From Pontimonas sp964350865 (GTDB taxonomy: Bacteria > Actinomycetota > Actinomycetes > Actinomycetales > Microbacteriaceae), in contig CAYGLJ010000003.1 in assembly GCA_964350865.1 (NCBI GenBank), positions 1 to 64,000 on the forward strand: 64,000 bases of DNA, written 5' to 3'. The translations under genes and the position numbers were made by a program. Position 1 is the first letter of the stretch. Every line of letters starts with the position of its first letter. Below the pieces are notes generated by a model. That model did not search any database, was not told the origin of the DNA, and was given only the letters and a program-made list of their open reading frames with translations. Below are positions 1 to 7,372 of the stretch, in pieces.

Positions 1-31
1 CAGTCCCGGGCAGTACCATAGGCGCCATCCT

Positions 32-2470
32 ATGACTGCGCTCACTGACACGAATTCTGCGTCCCAGCCCTCCGAACGAATTGTTGACGTCGAACTCACC
101 GACGAAATGGAAGGCTCGTTCCTCGAGTACGCCTACTCAGTCATCTATTCGAGAGCCTTGCCCGATGCCAGGGATGGGTTGAAGCCCGTCCAACGGCGCA
201 TCATCTATCAAATGTCCCAGATGGGTCTCACCCCGGAAAAAGGGCACGTGAAGTCCGCCCGCGTCGTCGGAGACGTCATGGGAAAGCTCCATCCACACGG
301 TGACAGTGCAATCTACGATGCGCTTGTTCGCCTCGCTCAGCCCTTCAGCATGCGAGTCCCCATGGTGGATGGGCATGGAAACTTCGGTTCACTCGATGAT
401 GGTCCGGCCGCGGCCCGATACACCGAGGCTCGCCTGCGACCTGAGGCTATGGCCATGGTGCGTGACCTGGGTGAGGACGTCGTTGATTTTGTCCCCAACT
501 ATGACAACCAGCTCCTGCAACCGAGCGTGCTCCCCTCAGCTTTCCCCAATCTCTTGGTCAATGGGGCAAGTGGCATCGCGGTCGGAATGGCAACCAACAT
601 GGCCCCCCACAACATGGGTGAGGTTATTGATGCTGCCTGCCACCTGATTGACAACCCCGACGCCTCTCTCGAGGACCTAATGGGGTTTGTGCCGGGACCT
701 GACTTGCCCTCCGGCGGAACCATCGTCGGTCTCGACGGAATTCGCGAAGCATATGAGACGGGCAAGGGAAGCTTCAAAACCCGAGCCACCGTCAGTATCG
801 AAAGCGTAGGCCCCAGGAAAACGGGGCTGGTCGTCACTGAACTTCCCTACCTCGTTGGTCCCGAACGCGTGATCGAGAAAATCAAAGACGCTGTTAACGC
901 CAAAAAACTTGTGGGCATCAGTGATGTGACCGACCTGACCGACCGCCACCATGGCTTGCGACTCGTCATCGGTGTCAAGAGCGGTTTTGACCCAGCAGTA
1001 CTGCTTCAGGAGCTCTATCGACTCACTCCGCTCGAGGAGAGTTTCTCGATTAACTCCGTGGCACTTGTCGAAGGACAACCGCACACTTTAGGGCTACGAG
1101 AGTTGCTCCAGGTGTATGTCGACCATCGAATTCAGGTTGTCACGAGACGGTCAGTGCATCGCCTCGCGCAACGAAAGGCCCGATTGCACCTCGTGGAGGG
1201 CTTACTCATCGCCATCCTCGATATCGACGAAGTCATTCAGGTTATCCGCGCCTCTGATGATTCCAAGACAGCCGGACTTCGCCTCCGGGAAGTGTTCGAC
1301 CTCTCGGAAGAGCAAACCGAGTACATTCTCGAACTGCGACTACGCCGGCTCACAAAATTTTCTCGCATTGAACTCGAAAGTGAGCGTGACGAGCTCGTCG
1401 CGGAGATCTCATCACTCGAAGCTCTTCTCGCGGATCCCGCCCTCATACGCGCCAGGGTGAAGAGCGAACTCAAAGAGACACAGGAGGCCTTCGACACTCC
1501 GCGGAGGACAATCCTTTCCGGCGCAACACCGAGTGCGCCGCGCGCGGCGCAAGCTCCTGAGAACCTCGAAATCAGCGACAGTCCTTGCGAGGTGTTGGTC
1601 TCAGCCTCAGGTCTGGCAGGACGGCTGGAACCCACGGAGGACGTGGCTGCGCCGACCAAGAGGTCCGCTCACGACGCGCTGCTCGCTCAAGTTGTCACCC
1701 GCGTGCGAGGGTCACTGGGTGCCATCACCAGCGAAGGGGTTCTCCACACGTTTACCCCGATGGATCTCCCCGTCCTTGACGCGCGAGCACCGAAGCTTTC
1801 TGGAGGAACAGCACTCAAGACATACCTCGGCCTGAGCTCAGCGGATGGGGTAATCCTGGCAGTCGTTAATCTGGAGGATGGGCCGACCATCGCTCTGGGA
1901 ACCAAGCGTGGGGTGGTCAAGCGCGTCAGCCTGGCGGACCTCCCTGAGCGCCCGCAGCACAGTCTCCTCTCCCTGAAAGACGGAGACACCGTGGTCGGAG
2001 CGGCCATAGCTCCGGATGACCACCATCTGGCGTGGGTCACATCCGCGGGCAATCTGCTGAATTTCCCTGCGAACCTTGTGAGACCCCAGGGCCTCCCCGC
2101 TGCAGGGATGCAGGGGATCTCGGTGCCCGAGGGTCATTCGGTGGTAACAATGGCCGCAGTCGAGCGCGAACGTGCAGCGGTCATCACTCTCTCGGGCTCT
2201 AGTGAGGTTCTCCCCGGGACTGAATCCGCGAGGGTCAAACGGACTCCTCTGACAGAGTTCCCCGTCAAAGGTCGTGCAACATCAGGTGTAAGAGCTCACA
2301 CTTTCCTCAAGGGCGAAGACATCGTGGTCGCCGCCTTTGTGGGCTATCAACCTGTGGCGATGGGCCCACGCGGGCAAGCCATCGCTTTGCCCGCGGAGAA
2401 CTCCAAGCGAGACGCATCTGGTGCGATTCTTGAAGGGAGCGTGAGCTCGCTCGGCGAGCAGCGAAGCTAG
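32..2470 (+). CDS. parC: DNA topoisomerase IV subunit A (ParC/GyrA family)
   Basis: This 812-residue type IIA topoisomerase A subunit cuts and rejoins DNA and would pair with the adjacent ParE to decatenate and relax chromosomes. The active-site tyrosine is Tyr130 in the AARYTEARL motif, preceded by the KLHPHGD motif (about 85-91) of the DNA-binding core. The C-terminal third (from about 520) is a beta-pinwheel with repeats such as GTKRGVVKR. I see no intact GyrA-box; the nearest match is a degenerate KGRATSGV near the end, which favours topoisomerase IV over gyrase. The ATG start has no clear ribosome-binding site, and the frame is open to the window edge, so a start further upstream is possible. 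The stop overlaps the convergent parE stop by 4 bases. Confidence 0.9.
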   Translation: MTALTDTNSASQPSERIVDVELTDEMEGSFLEYAYSVIYSRALPDARDGLKPVQRRIIYQMSQMGLTPEKGHVKSARVVGDVMGKLHPHGDSAIYDALVRLAQPFSMRVPMVDGHGNFGSLDDGPAAARYTEARLRPEAMAMVRDLGEDVVDFVPNYDNQLLQPSVLPSAFPNLLVNGASGIAVGMATNMAPHNMGEVIDAACHLIDNPDASLEDLMGFVPGPDLPSGGTIVGLDGIREAYETGKGSFKTRATVSIESVGPRKTGLVVTELPYLVGPERVIEKIKDAVNAKKLVGISDVTDLTDRHHGLRLVIGVKSGFDPAVLLQELYRLTPLEESFSINSVALVEGQPHTLGLRELLQVYVDHRIQVVTRRSVHRLAQRKARLHLVEGLLIAILDIDEVIQVIRASDDSKTAGLRLREVFDLSEEQTEYILELRLRRLTKFSRIELESERDELVAEISSLEALLADPALIRARVKSELKETQEAFDTPRRTILSGATPSAPRAAQAPENLEISDSPCEVLVSASGLAGRLEPTEDVAAPTKRSAHDALLAQVVTRVRGSLGAITSEGVLHTFTPMDLPVLDARAPKLSGGTALKTYLGLSSADGVILAVVNLEDGPTIALGTKRGVVKRVSLADLPERPQHSLLSLKDGDTVVGAAIAPDDHHLAWVTSAGNLLNFPANLVRPQGLPAAGMQGISVPEGHSVVTMAAVERERAAVITLSGSSEVLPGTESARVKRTPLTEFPVKGRATSGVRAHTFLKGEDIVVAAFVGYQPVAMGPRGQAIALPAENSKRDASGAILEGSVSSLGEQRS

Positions 2471-4548
2471 GCGTCAATTCGCTCGGAGGCTAAGCCCGGG
2501 CCCTGGACGATGAAATCCCTCCTCGGCGCCACCTCGTTGCCCATGAGCAGTTCAAAGACTCGCGACGCATTCTCCGCGTCTGATACTCGAACTCGACGCA
2601 GCATCCTGTTGTCGCGGTTCATCGTGGTCTCGGCGAGTTGATCAGCGTCCATTTCGCCCAAGCCTTTGTAGCGCTGGATGGGCTCTTGATAGGTCTTCCC
2701 TTCTCTGTGCAGAGTGTCAAGGAGGCTCCGCAACTCATCTTCTGAGTAGGTGTAGATGACTTCTTTAGGTGCCTTACCCCGGCCATTCACGACCACACGG
2801 TGCAGAGGCGGCACAGCCGCATAGACCCGACCCTCCTCCACGAGGGGTCGCATATAGCGAAAGAAGAGCGTGAGCAGCAGGGTACGAATATGGGCGCCAT
2901 CGACATCGGCGTCCGACATGATGATGATCTTTCCGTAGCGAGCTTGAGTCACGTCGAACGTTCGACCCGAGCCCGCACCCACCACCTGAATAATCGCCGC
3001 GCACTCTTGGTTATCGAGCATGTCCTGAACAGAAGCCTTCTGCGTGTTCAAGATTTTCCCGCGGATCGGCAGTAGCGCCTGATGCTCAGAATCACGGGCC
3101 AACTTAGCCGTTCCCAACGCGGAGTCTCCCTCCACGATGAAAAGCTCACTCCCCTCGGTCTCTTTGCTCCGACAATCCACCAACTTGGTCGGCAGGGTGG
3201 ATGACTCGAGAGCGTTCTTACGTCGCTGAGTCTCTTTCAGGGCGCGCGCCGAGACACGGGTCTTCATCTCGGCCACGATTTTTTCCTGCAATAGCGCGGC
3301 GAAGGCTTTGTCTTCCCGCTTACTCGAGGTCAGTTTTTGGGCCAAACCCTCTGAGACCACCTGAGACACAATGGCCTTGATACCGGGTGTACCGAGCACC
3401 TCTTTTGTCTGGCCTTCGAACTGGGGCTCGGGAACTCGCACCGCAACAATCGCGGTGAGCCCGGCCAAAATATCGTCCTTTTCGACCTTGTCTTTGCCTA
3501 CCTTGAGTTTTCTTGCGTTCTTCTCGATTTCTGCGCGCAAGGTTTTCACTAGGGCGAGATCGAAACCCTGAAGGTGGGTTCCGCCTTTGGGAGTCTGGAT
3601 GATGTTCACAAAACTCCTTTGGAGCGTGTCATAACCCGTTCCCCACTGCACGACGACGTCTACCGCGGCCGTGCGCACGACATCACGTGACTCGAGCTTT
3701 CCGGTGTCGTCTAAGACCGGAACCGTCTCCTCAAACTGGCCTTCACCATGAAAATGCCATGGGCCCACGACGGGTTGATCAGGAGCGAGGAATTCCATAA
3801 AGTCCGACAGGCCTCCGGCGGCCGAGAAGGTCGTCCGAACGTGTTCACCCGAACTATGGTCGTCGACGTGAATCGCTAAGCCCGGCACCAAGAATGCTGT
3901 CTGACGGGCTCGCTCAGTGAGCTCAGCGGGAGCGAAGACTGCTCCCTTCCCGAAAATCTGAGGGTCCGGCCAGAATCGCACACGAGTTCCGGTGACACCT
4001 TTTTTCACGGTGCCAAGGACAGTGAGCTCGCTGCCATCGACGAAGGGTTCAAACGGTGAGCTCGGCGACGGACCCTCTGGTGTGTCATGAAAGATCCCGG
4101 GCTCACCCCGATGAAAGGACATTCCCCAAGTTTTTCCGTCGCGATCGACTTCAACATCAAGCCGCTCTGCCAGTGCATTAACGACAGACGCACCAACGCC
4201 GTGGAGCCCTCCAGAAGCCGCGTAGGAACCTGCGCCAAACTTGCCGCCAGCGTGCAGTTTGGTGAAAACAAGTTCGACACCCGTCAGGCCAGTGCGGGGC
4301 TCAATATCTACGGGTACGCCGCGGCCCTGGTCCTCGACTTGAACACTGCCGTCGCCGTGAATCTGAACCGTAATGTCCGAACCGTGCCCACCGACAGACT
4401 CGTCAACAGAGTTGTCAATAAGCTCCCACAGACAGTGCATCAGTCCCCGGGAATCGGTAGACCCGATATACATACCCGGACGCTTACGAACCGCCTCGAG
4501 ACCCTCCAGAACTGTCAAATGTCTGGCGGAATAATCAGGTGAGGCCAC
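2467..4548 (-). CDS. parE: DNA topoisomerase IV subunit B (ParE/GyrB family)
   Basis: This is the 693-residue ATPase subunit of a type IIA topoisomerase. The GHKL ATP-binding fold shows ELIDNSVDE (about 42-50), the GRGVPV loop and a glycine-rich lid. The TOPRIM metal site is visible as VEGDSA and DADVDGAHI, and the C-terminal GyrB-like domain contains RYKGLGEMD. The length fits ParE and actinobacterial GyrB. The start is a GTG, with an AGGA-type site a little upstream. Gene and partner converge with a 4-base stop overlap, so they are not one operon although their products should form one A2B2 enzyme. Assignment as ParE rather than GyrB rests on the partner and on the position near sigA; a separate gyrBA is expected elsewhere. 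Confidence 0.9.
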   Translation of the reverse strand: MASPDYSARHLTVLEGLEAVRKRPGMYIGSTDSRGLMHCLWELIDNSVDESVGGHGSDITVQIHGDGSVQVEDQGRGVPVDIEPRTGLTGVELVFTKLHAGGKFGAGSYAASGGLHGVGASVVNALAERLDVEVDRDGKTWGMSFHRGEPGIFHDTPEGPSPSSPFEPFVDGSELTVLGTVKKGVTGTRVRFWPDPQIFGKGAVFAPAELTERARQTAFLVPGLAIHVDDHSSGEHVRTTFSAAGGLSDFMEFLAPDQPVVGPWHFHGEGQFEETVPVLDDTGKLESRDVVRTAAVDVVVQWGTGYDTLQRSFVNIIQTPKGGTHLQGFDLALVKTLRAEIEKNARKLKVGKDKVEKDDILAGLTAIVAVRVPEPQFEGQTKEVLGTPGIKAIVSQVVSEGLAQKLTSSKREDKAFAALLQEKIVAEMKTRVSARALKETQRRKNALESSTLPTKLVDCRSKETEGSELFIVEGDSALGTAKLARDSEHQALLPIRGKILNTQKASVQDMLDNQECAAIIQVVGAGSGRTFDVTQARYGKIIIMSDADVDGAHIRTLLLTLFFRYMRPLVEEGRVYAAVPPLHRVVVNGRGKAPKEVIYTYSEDELRSLLDTLHREGKTYQEPIQRYKGLGEMDADQLAETTMNRDNRMLRRVRVSDAENASRVFELLMGNEVAPRRDFIVQGPGLASERIDA

Positions 4549-4725
4549 GGTCTCTCTTTCCTAGCGAACTGTCGACCCGAGCCTATTGCTCACCACCGCG
4601 TCGGACCCCTAACACCGCCGGGAACAGCCAATACGCGGTGGGCGAAACTGGGAGAGTCTGCCAGGTGAATGACACGAAGACATGGTGGAATAGTGCAACA
4701 GTCCGAACAAGCTCGAGGAGATGGA

Positions 4726-4959
4726 ATGTCGTACGCAGCATCTGAAACCACAGAAGCACCCCTCGAGATCCCGGCAGCCTTGGGCGCGATGGACCTCTGC
4801 GACAGCTGCGGTGCGCAGGCCTATGTTCGCGTGACTCTTGCCAGCGGTGAGCTTCTCTTCTGCGGTCACCACGCCGCCAAGTATCGCGAGTCCCTAGGTG
4901 ACAAGGTGGTCGGCTGGCACGACGAGACAGACCGCCTACGGAATGACCGCGCCAGCTAG
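4726..4959 (+). CDS. DUF7455 family small zinc-ribbon-like protein
   Basis: This 77-residue protein has paired CDSC and CGHH motifs that look like a small zinc-binding ribbon. It matches the actinobacterial DUF7455 family, which commonly sits near sigma-factor and topoisomerase genes; its function is unknown. I chose the ATG at 4726 because GAGGAG ends five bases upstream; the longer in-frame extension to 4669 has no site. Its 3' end overlaps the start of the next gene by 17 bases, so translation of the two is probably coupled. Why a ribbon protein should be coupled to racemase genes is not known. Confidence 0.75.
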   Translation: MSYAASETTEAPLEIPAALGAMDLCDSCGAQAYVRVTLASGELLFCGHHAAKYRESLGDKVVGWHDETDRLRNDRAS

Positions 4960-5593
4960 GCTGAGCGCCCCACTGCGACGAGCGCTGCTCTCCCAGGAGG
5001 CACTCGTTGAAGCATTTTCTGACTTTGCCTCCAGGGGACTGATTCCCGACCTACGATCCAATGCCTTTGGACTGGGGGTTGCTCGCGTCAGTGCACTGGC
5101 GAAGGACGCCGGAATAACCCAGGCGTTGCTATCGCCGATAGATATCGAAGGCTCAGTGGTGGCCCCCGCGTCGCACGATGTGCCAAGTTCCTCGAGCTGG
5201 CTAGAGGGCTCGCGTCCCGTCGTCACTCTGGAAGGCGATGTCGTGTCGCTCAAGCGGGTCCCTGCGGGAACCCCTGTGTCCTATGGCTACCAGTACAGGA
5301 CTGCGTCCGAGACCACCCTGGCCCTCGTAAGCGTGGGTTTCGCCGACGGTGTGCCAAGGAGCGCGTCAACGAAAGGCGAGGTATCTCTGGGTGGCAACCG
5401 TCACAGGGTTGCAGGGCGGATCGCCATGGATCAGATGGTTCTCGACATTGGTGATGCGCCGGCGGAGCTTGGCGACGTGGTGACTATTTGGGGACAAGAC
5501 CCCAGCGTTACCGAGTGGTCAGAGTGGTGCTCCCGCCCCGTGGCGCTGCTTGTAGCCCAGTTGGCTCCCCGGGTGGTCAAGATATGGAACTAG
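4943..5593 (+). CDS. alanine racemase C-terminal-domain protein with most of the barrel deleted
   Basis: A 216-residue alanine racemase relative. Residues 1-65 resemble only the first part of the PLP barrel: LRSNAFGLG (37-45) lines up with the usual VKADAYGHG, so the PLP lysine is Arg38. The rest of the barrel is missing. Residues about 92-216 form a complete C-terminal domain with the VPAGTPVSYG loop carrying the family's catalytic tyrosine (Tyr114), SVGFADG, and the AMDQ motif (161-164). Alone it cannot bind PLP covalently. The next gene has the reciprocal set of residues, so the two may form one active site. The start is ATG 4943 inside the preceding gene; the 3' end overlaps the next start by 10 bases. 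Decay to a pseudogene is less likely, because the motifs that remain are those at the subunit interface. Confidence 0.85.
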   Translation: MTAPARLSAPLRRALLSQEALVEAFSDFASRGLIPDLRSNAFGLGVARVSALAKDAGITQALLSPIDIEGSVVAPASHDVPSSSSWLEGSRPVVTLEGDVVSLKRVPAGTPVSYGYQYRTASETTLALVSVGFADGVPRSASTKGEVSLGGNRHRVAGRIAMDQMVLDIGDAPAELGDVVTIWGQDPSVTEWSEWCSRPVALLVAQLAPRVVKIWN

Positions 5594-6657
5594 AGCCACG
5601 CTGTTACGCGGAAATATCGCTGCCTGCTTTTCGAGCCAACGTCGCACACGCCAAGGACACACTGGCCGGAGATGCCCAGCTGATGATCGCGGTGAAGTCT
5701 GAGGCCTATGGACACGGCGGCCTCACCCTTGCGCGAGCCGCTCGGGAAGCGGGAGCCGATGCGCTCGCCGTGTTGGATATCGCGCAGGGAATAGCAGTGC
5801 GAGAGGTCGAACCGAGCATTCCGCTTCTCTGTTGGCTGCACTCCCCCACCAGTGACTTTGGTGCTGGTGCGCGGGCGAAGCTGGACTTAGGGATTTCTGG
5901 CACCTGGCAACTCGACCTCCTGGCGGAGCAGGCGCCATCGATGAATACCCGCGTTCACCTCAAAATTGACACGGGCCTCCACCGGAACGGCGCCCTAGCA
6001 GAGGACTGGCCGGACCTGGTGCGTCATGCTGCTGCCCTGGAAAAAGAGGGTCACATCACTGTTGTCGGTATCTGGTCTCACCTCGCCGACACCTCCTGGG
6101 AGGAGGACAGAACCTCCCTCCAGCGCTTCCATGATGCTGTCGCCATCGCTCGTGCTGCGGGACTATCTCCGTCGATTCTTCATATTGCGGCCTCTGCCGC
6201 GGCTGCAGAATTGCCAGAAACCCGACTCGATATGGTTCGAATCGGCATCATCGTTTATGGGGTGTCTCCCTTTGATGACCGCACCGCACAGGACATGGGT
6301 TTCGACCCGGTCATGTCAGTTCACGCCCAGGTGCTCTCACACAGCCCGGGAGGCGACAAGGCCACGCTAGGAATGGGATTCGGCGATGGACTCTTGCCTC
6401 CTCAGGATGGTCGCGGCTGGGTGAACTACGACGGAGTCCGCTATCTGATCGAGACTGTGGAGGCCGATCACCTCACCATCAGGTCTGAGGATGACGCCCC
6501 GCTTCCGCCGGTTGGCGAATGGGTCACGCTCTGGGGTGACTCTCGAGGCAATTCGCCCCGCGCGGAGGACTGGGCCTCGTGGGCCGACACCATTGGTGAC
6601 GAAGTGGTGGCCTCCCTTGCCCCACACGTATCTCGAAAATTTATCGACGAGAACTAA
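5584..6657 (+). CDS. alanine racemase-like PLP barrel protein with divergent C-terminal domain
   Basis: This 357-residue fold-type III PLP protein keeps the racemase barrel: the PLP lysine Lys38 in AVKSEAYGHG, Lys127 and Arg134 in HLKIDTGLHRNG, His166 in WSHLADTS, and Arg219 in DMVRIG, which contacts the pyridine nitrogen. The C-terminal domain (about 243-357) is aberrant. The loop with the second catalytic base (normally VSYGxxY) is deleted, GYADG is GFGDG (265-269), and the MDQ motif is replaced by EADH. In normal racemase dimers that tyrosine comes from the other subunit, and here the upstream neighbour still has it. The ATG overlaps the upstream stop by 10 bases, implying coupled translation. 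Its 3' end overlaps convergent gatD by 17 bases. Substrate may be alanine or another amino acid. Confidence 0.85.
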   Translation: MELEPRCYAEISLPAFRANVAHAKDTLAGDAQLMIAVKSEAYGHGGLTLARAAREAGADALAVLDIAQGIAVREVEPSIPLLCWLHSPTSDFGAGARAKLDLGISGTWQLDLLAEQAPSMNTRVHLKIDTGLHRNGALAEDWPDLVRHAAALEKEGHITVVGIWSHLADTSWEEDRTSLQRFHDAVAIARAAGLSPSILHIAASAAAAELPETRLDMVRIGIIVYGVSPFDDRTAQDMGFDPVMSVHAQVLSHSPGGDKATLGMGFGDGLLPPQDGRGWVNYDGVRYLIETVEADHLTIRSEDDAPLPPVGEWVTLWGDSRGNSPRAEDWASWADTIGDEVVASLAPHVSRKFIDEN

Positions 6658-7372
6658 GTCGTCCCACAATTAACGCTCGTGCTCGAGCTGCAGCTGCCTC
6701 GACACGGCTGTGGAAATCACCGGGTTCTGGGTGAAGCCCCCGTGACGCCAGCACATCGGCAGAAATATCGAGGGCCCAGTGCGGATTGAGAGCGAGGGCT
6801 GGCCCGCCCAGTCTGGTGGCAAAAAGGTGGGGCGCACGTAGCCCCTCCTGTTCAGGCCATCCCTCCGGCACACCCTGAAGCTTCAGGAGTGGCTGTGCAT
6901 CGCCCCACAGCTCACTGGTGCCGACCTGATTGATATAGCCGGCACTCTCGCGGCCGGCGAGGTCCACGCCTCGAACCTCGCCGGAAAACCGCCCGGCACG
7001 ATAATCGGCACGGGAGGGAAAAATTCCCGCCCCGGGGACGGTGTCTCCCTCTGCCGTCACCAAGGACTCCCCCAGGAGATCCCAGCCCATACCGATGGCG
7101 ACCCAGTGCGCCCCAGAATTCTTCCAGTGCTCAAAGGTTCGAACCAGAGCGATCAAGTCAGTCGCCGCGGGGGCGAGTTGCGAGGTGGAACCACTCCCCA
7201 TAGTGACGATGTCCACAGTGCTGGGCGCATCAGCTGGACTGTGGATGTCGACAATGGACGCCTCATGGCCCATGTGACGCAAAGTCATGGCCAAAATCTC
7301 GGCCGACGCCGTGCTTCCATTCAATCCAAGGCGCTCAGGCAGTACTCGCGCGATTGTGAACCACTGTGTCAT
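6641..7372 (-). CDS. gatD: GatD-like class I glutamine amidotransferase domain, catalytic Cys and His missing
   Basis: This 243-residue protein belongs to the CobB/CobQ-like amidotransferase family of GatD, which with MurT makes the lipid II isoglutaminyl synthase. GatD normally hydrolyses glutamine and hands ammonia to MurT. Here the nucleophile elbow, normally a Cys in a pattern like VCGGYQLLG, reads AIGMGWDLLG (92-101), so the Cys is Gly94. The later His-Gly-Pro motif reads LGGP (188-191), so the His is also gone. The fold around them (GHEASI, GAGIFP, ALNPHWALDI) is intact. It overlaps murT by 4 bases (ATGA), as in normal murT-gatD pairs. It therefore probably survives as a structural partner without glutaminase activity. 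Confidence 0.8.
   Translation of the reverse strand: MTQWFTIARVLPERLGLNGSTASAEILAMTLRHMGHEASIVDIHSPADAPSTVDIVTMGSGSTSQLAPAATDLIALVRTFEHWKNSGAHWVAIGMGWDLLGESLVTAEGDTVPGAGIFPSRADYRAGRFSGEVRGVDLAGRESAGYINQVGTSELWGDAQPLLKLQGVPEGWPEQEGLRAPHLFATRLGGPALALNPHWALDISADVLASRGLHPEPGDFHSRVEAAAARARALIVGRLSSRR

Noticed and set aside
4943..5593. The short racemase gene as a plain pseudogene
   Set aside because: It has an intact frame, coupled overlaps on both sides, and keeps precisely the interface residues missing from its neighbour. Neutral decay would not produce that pattern.
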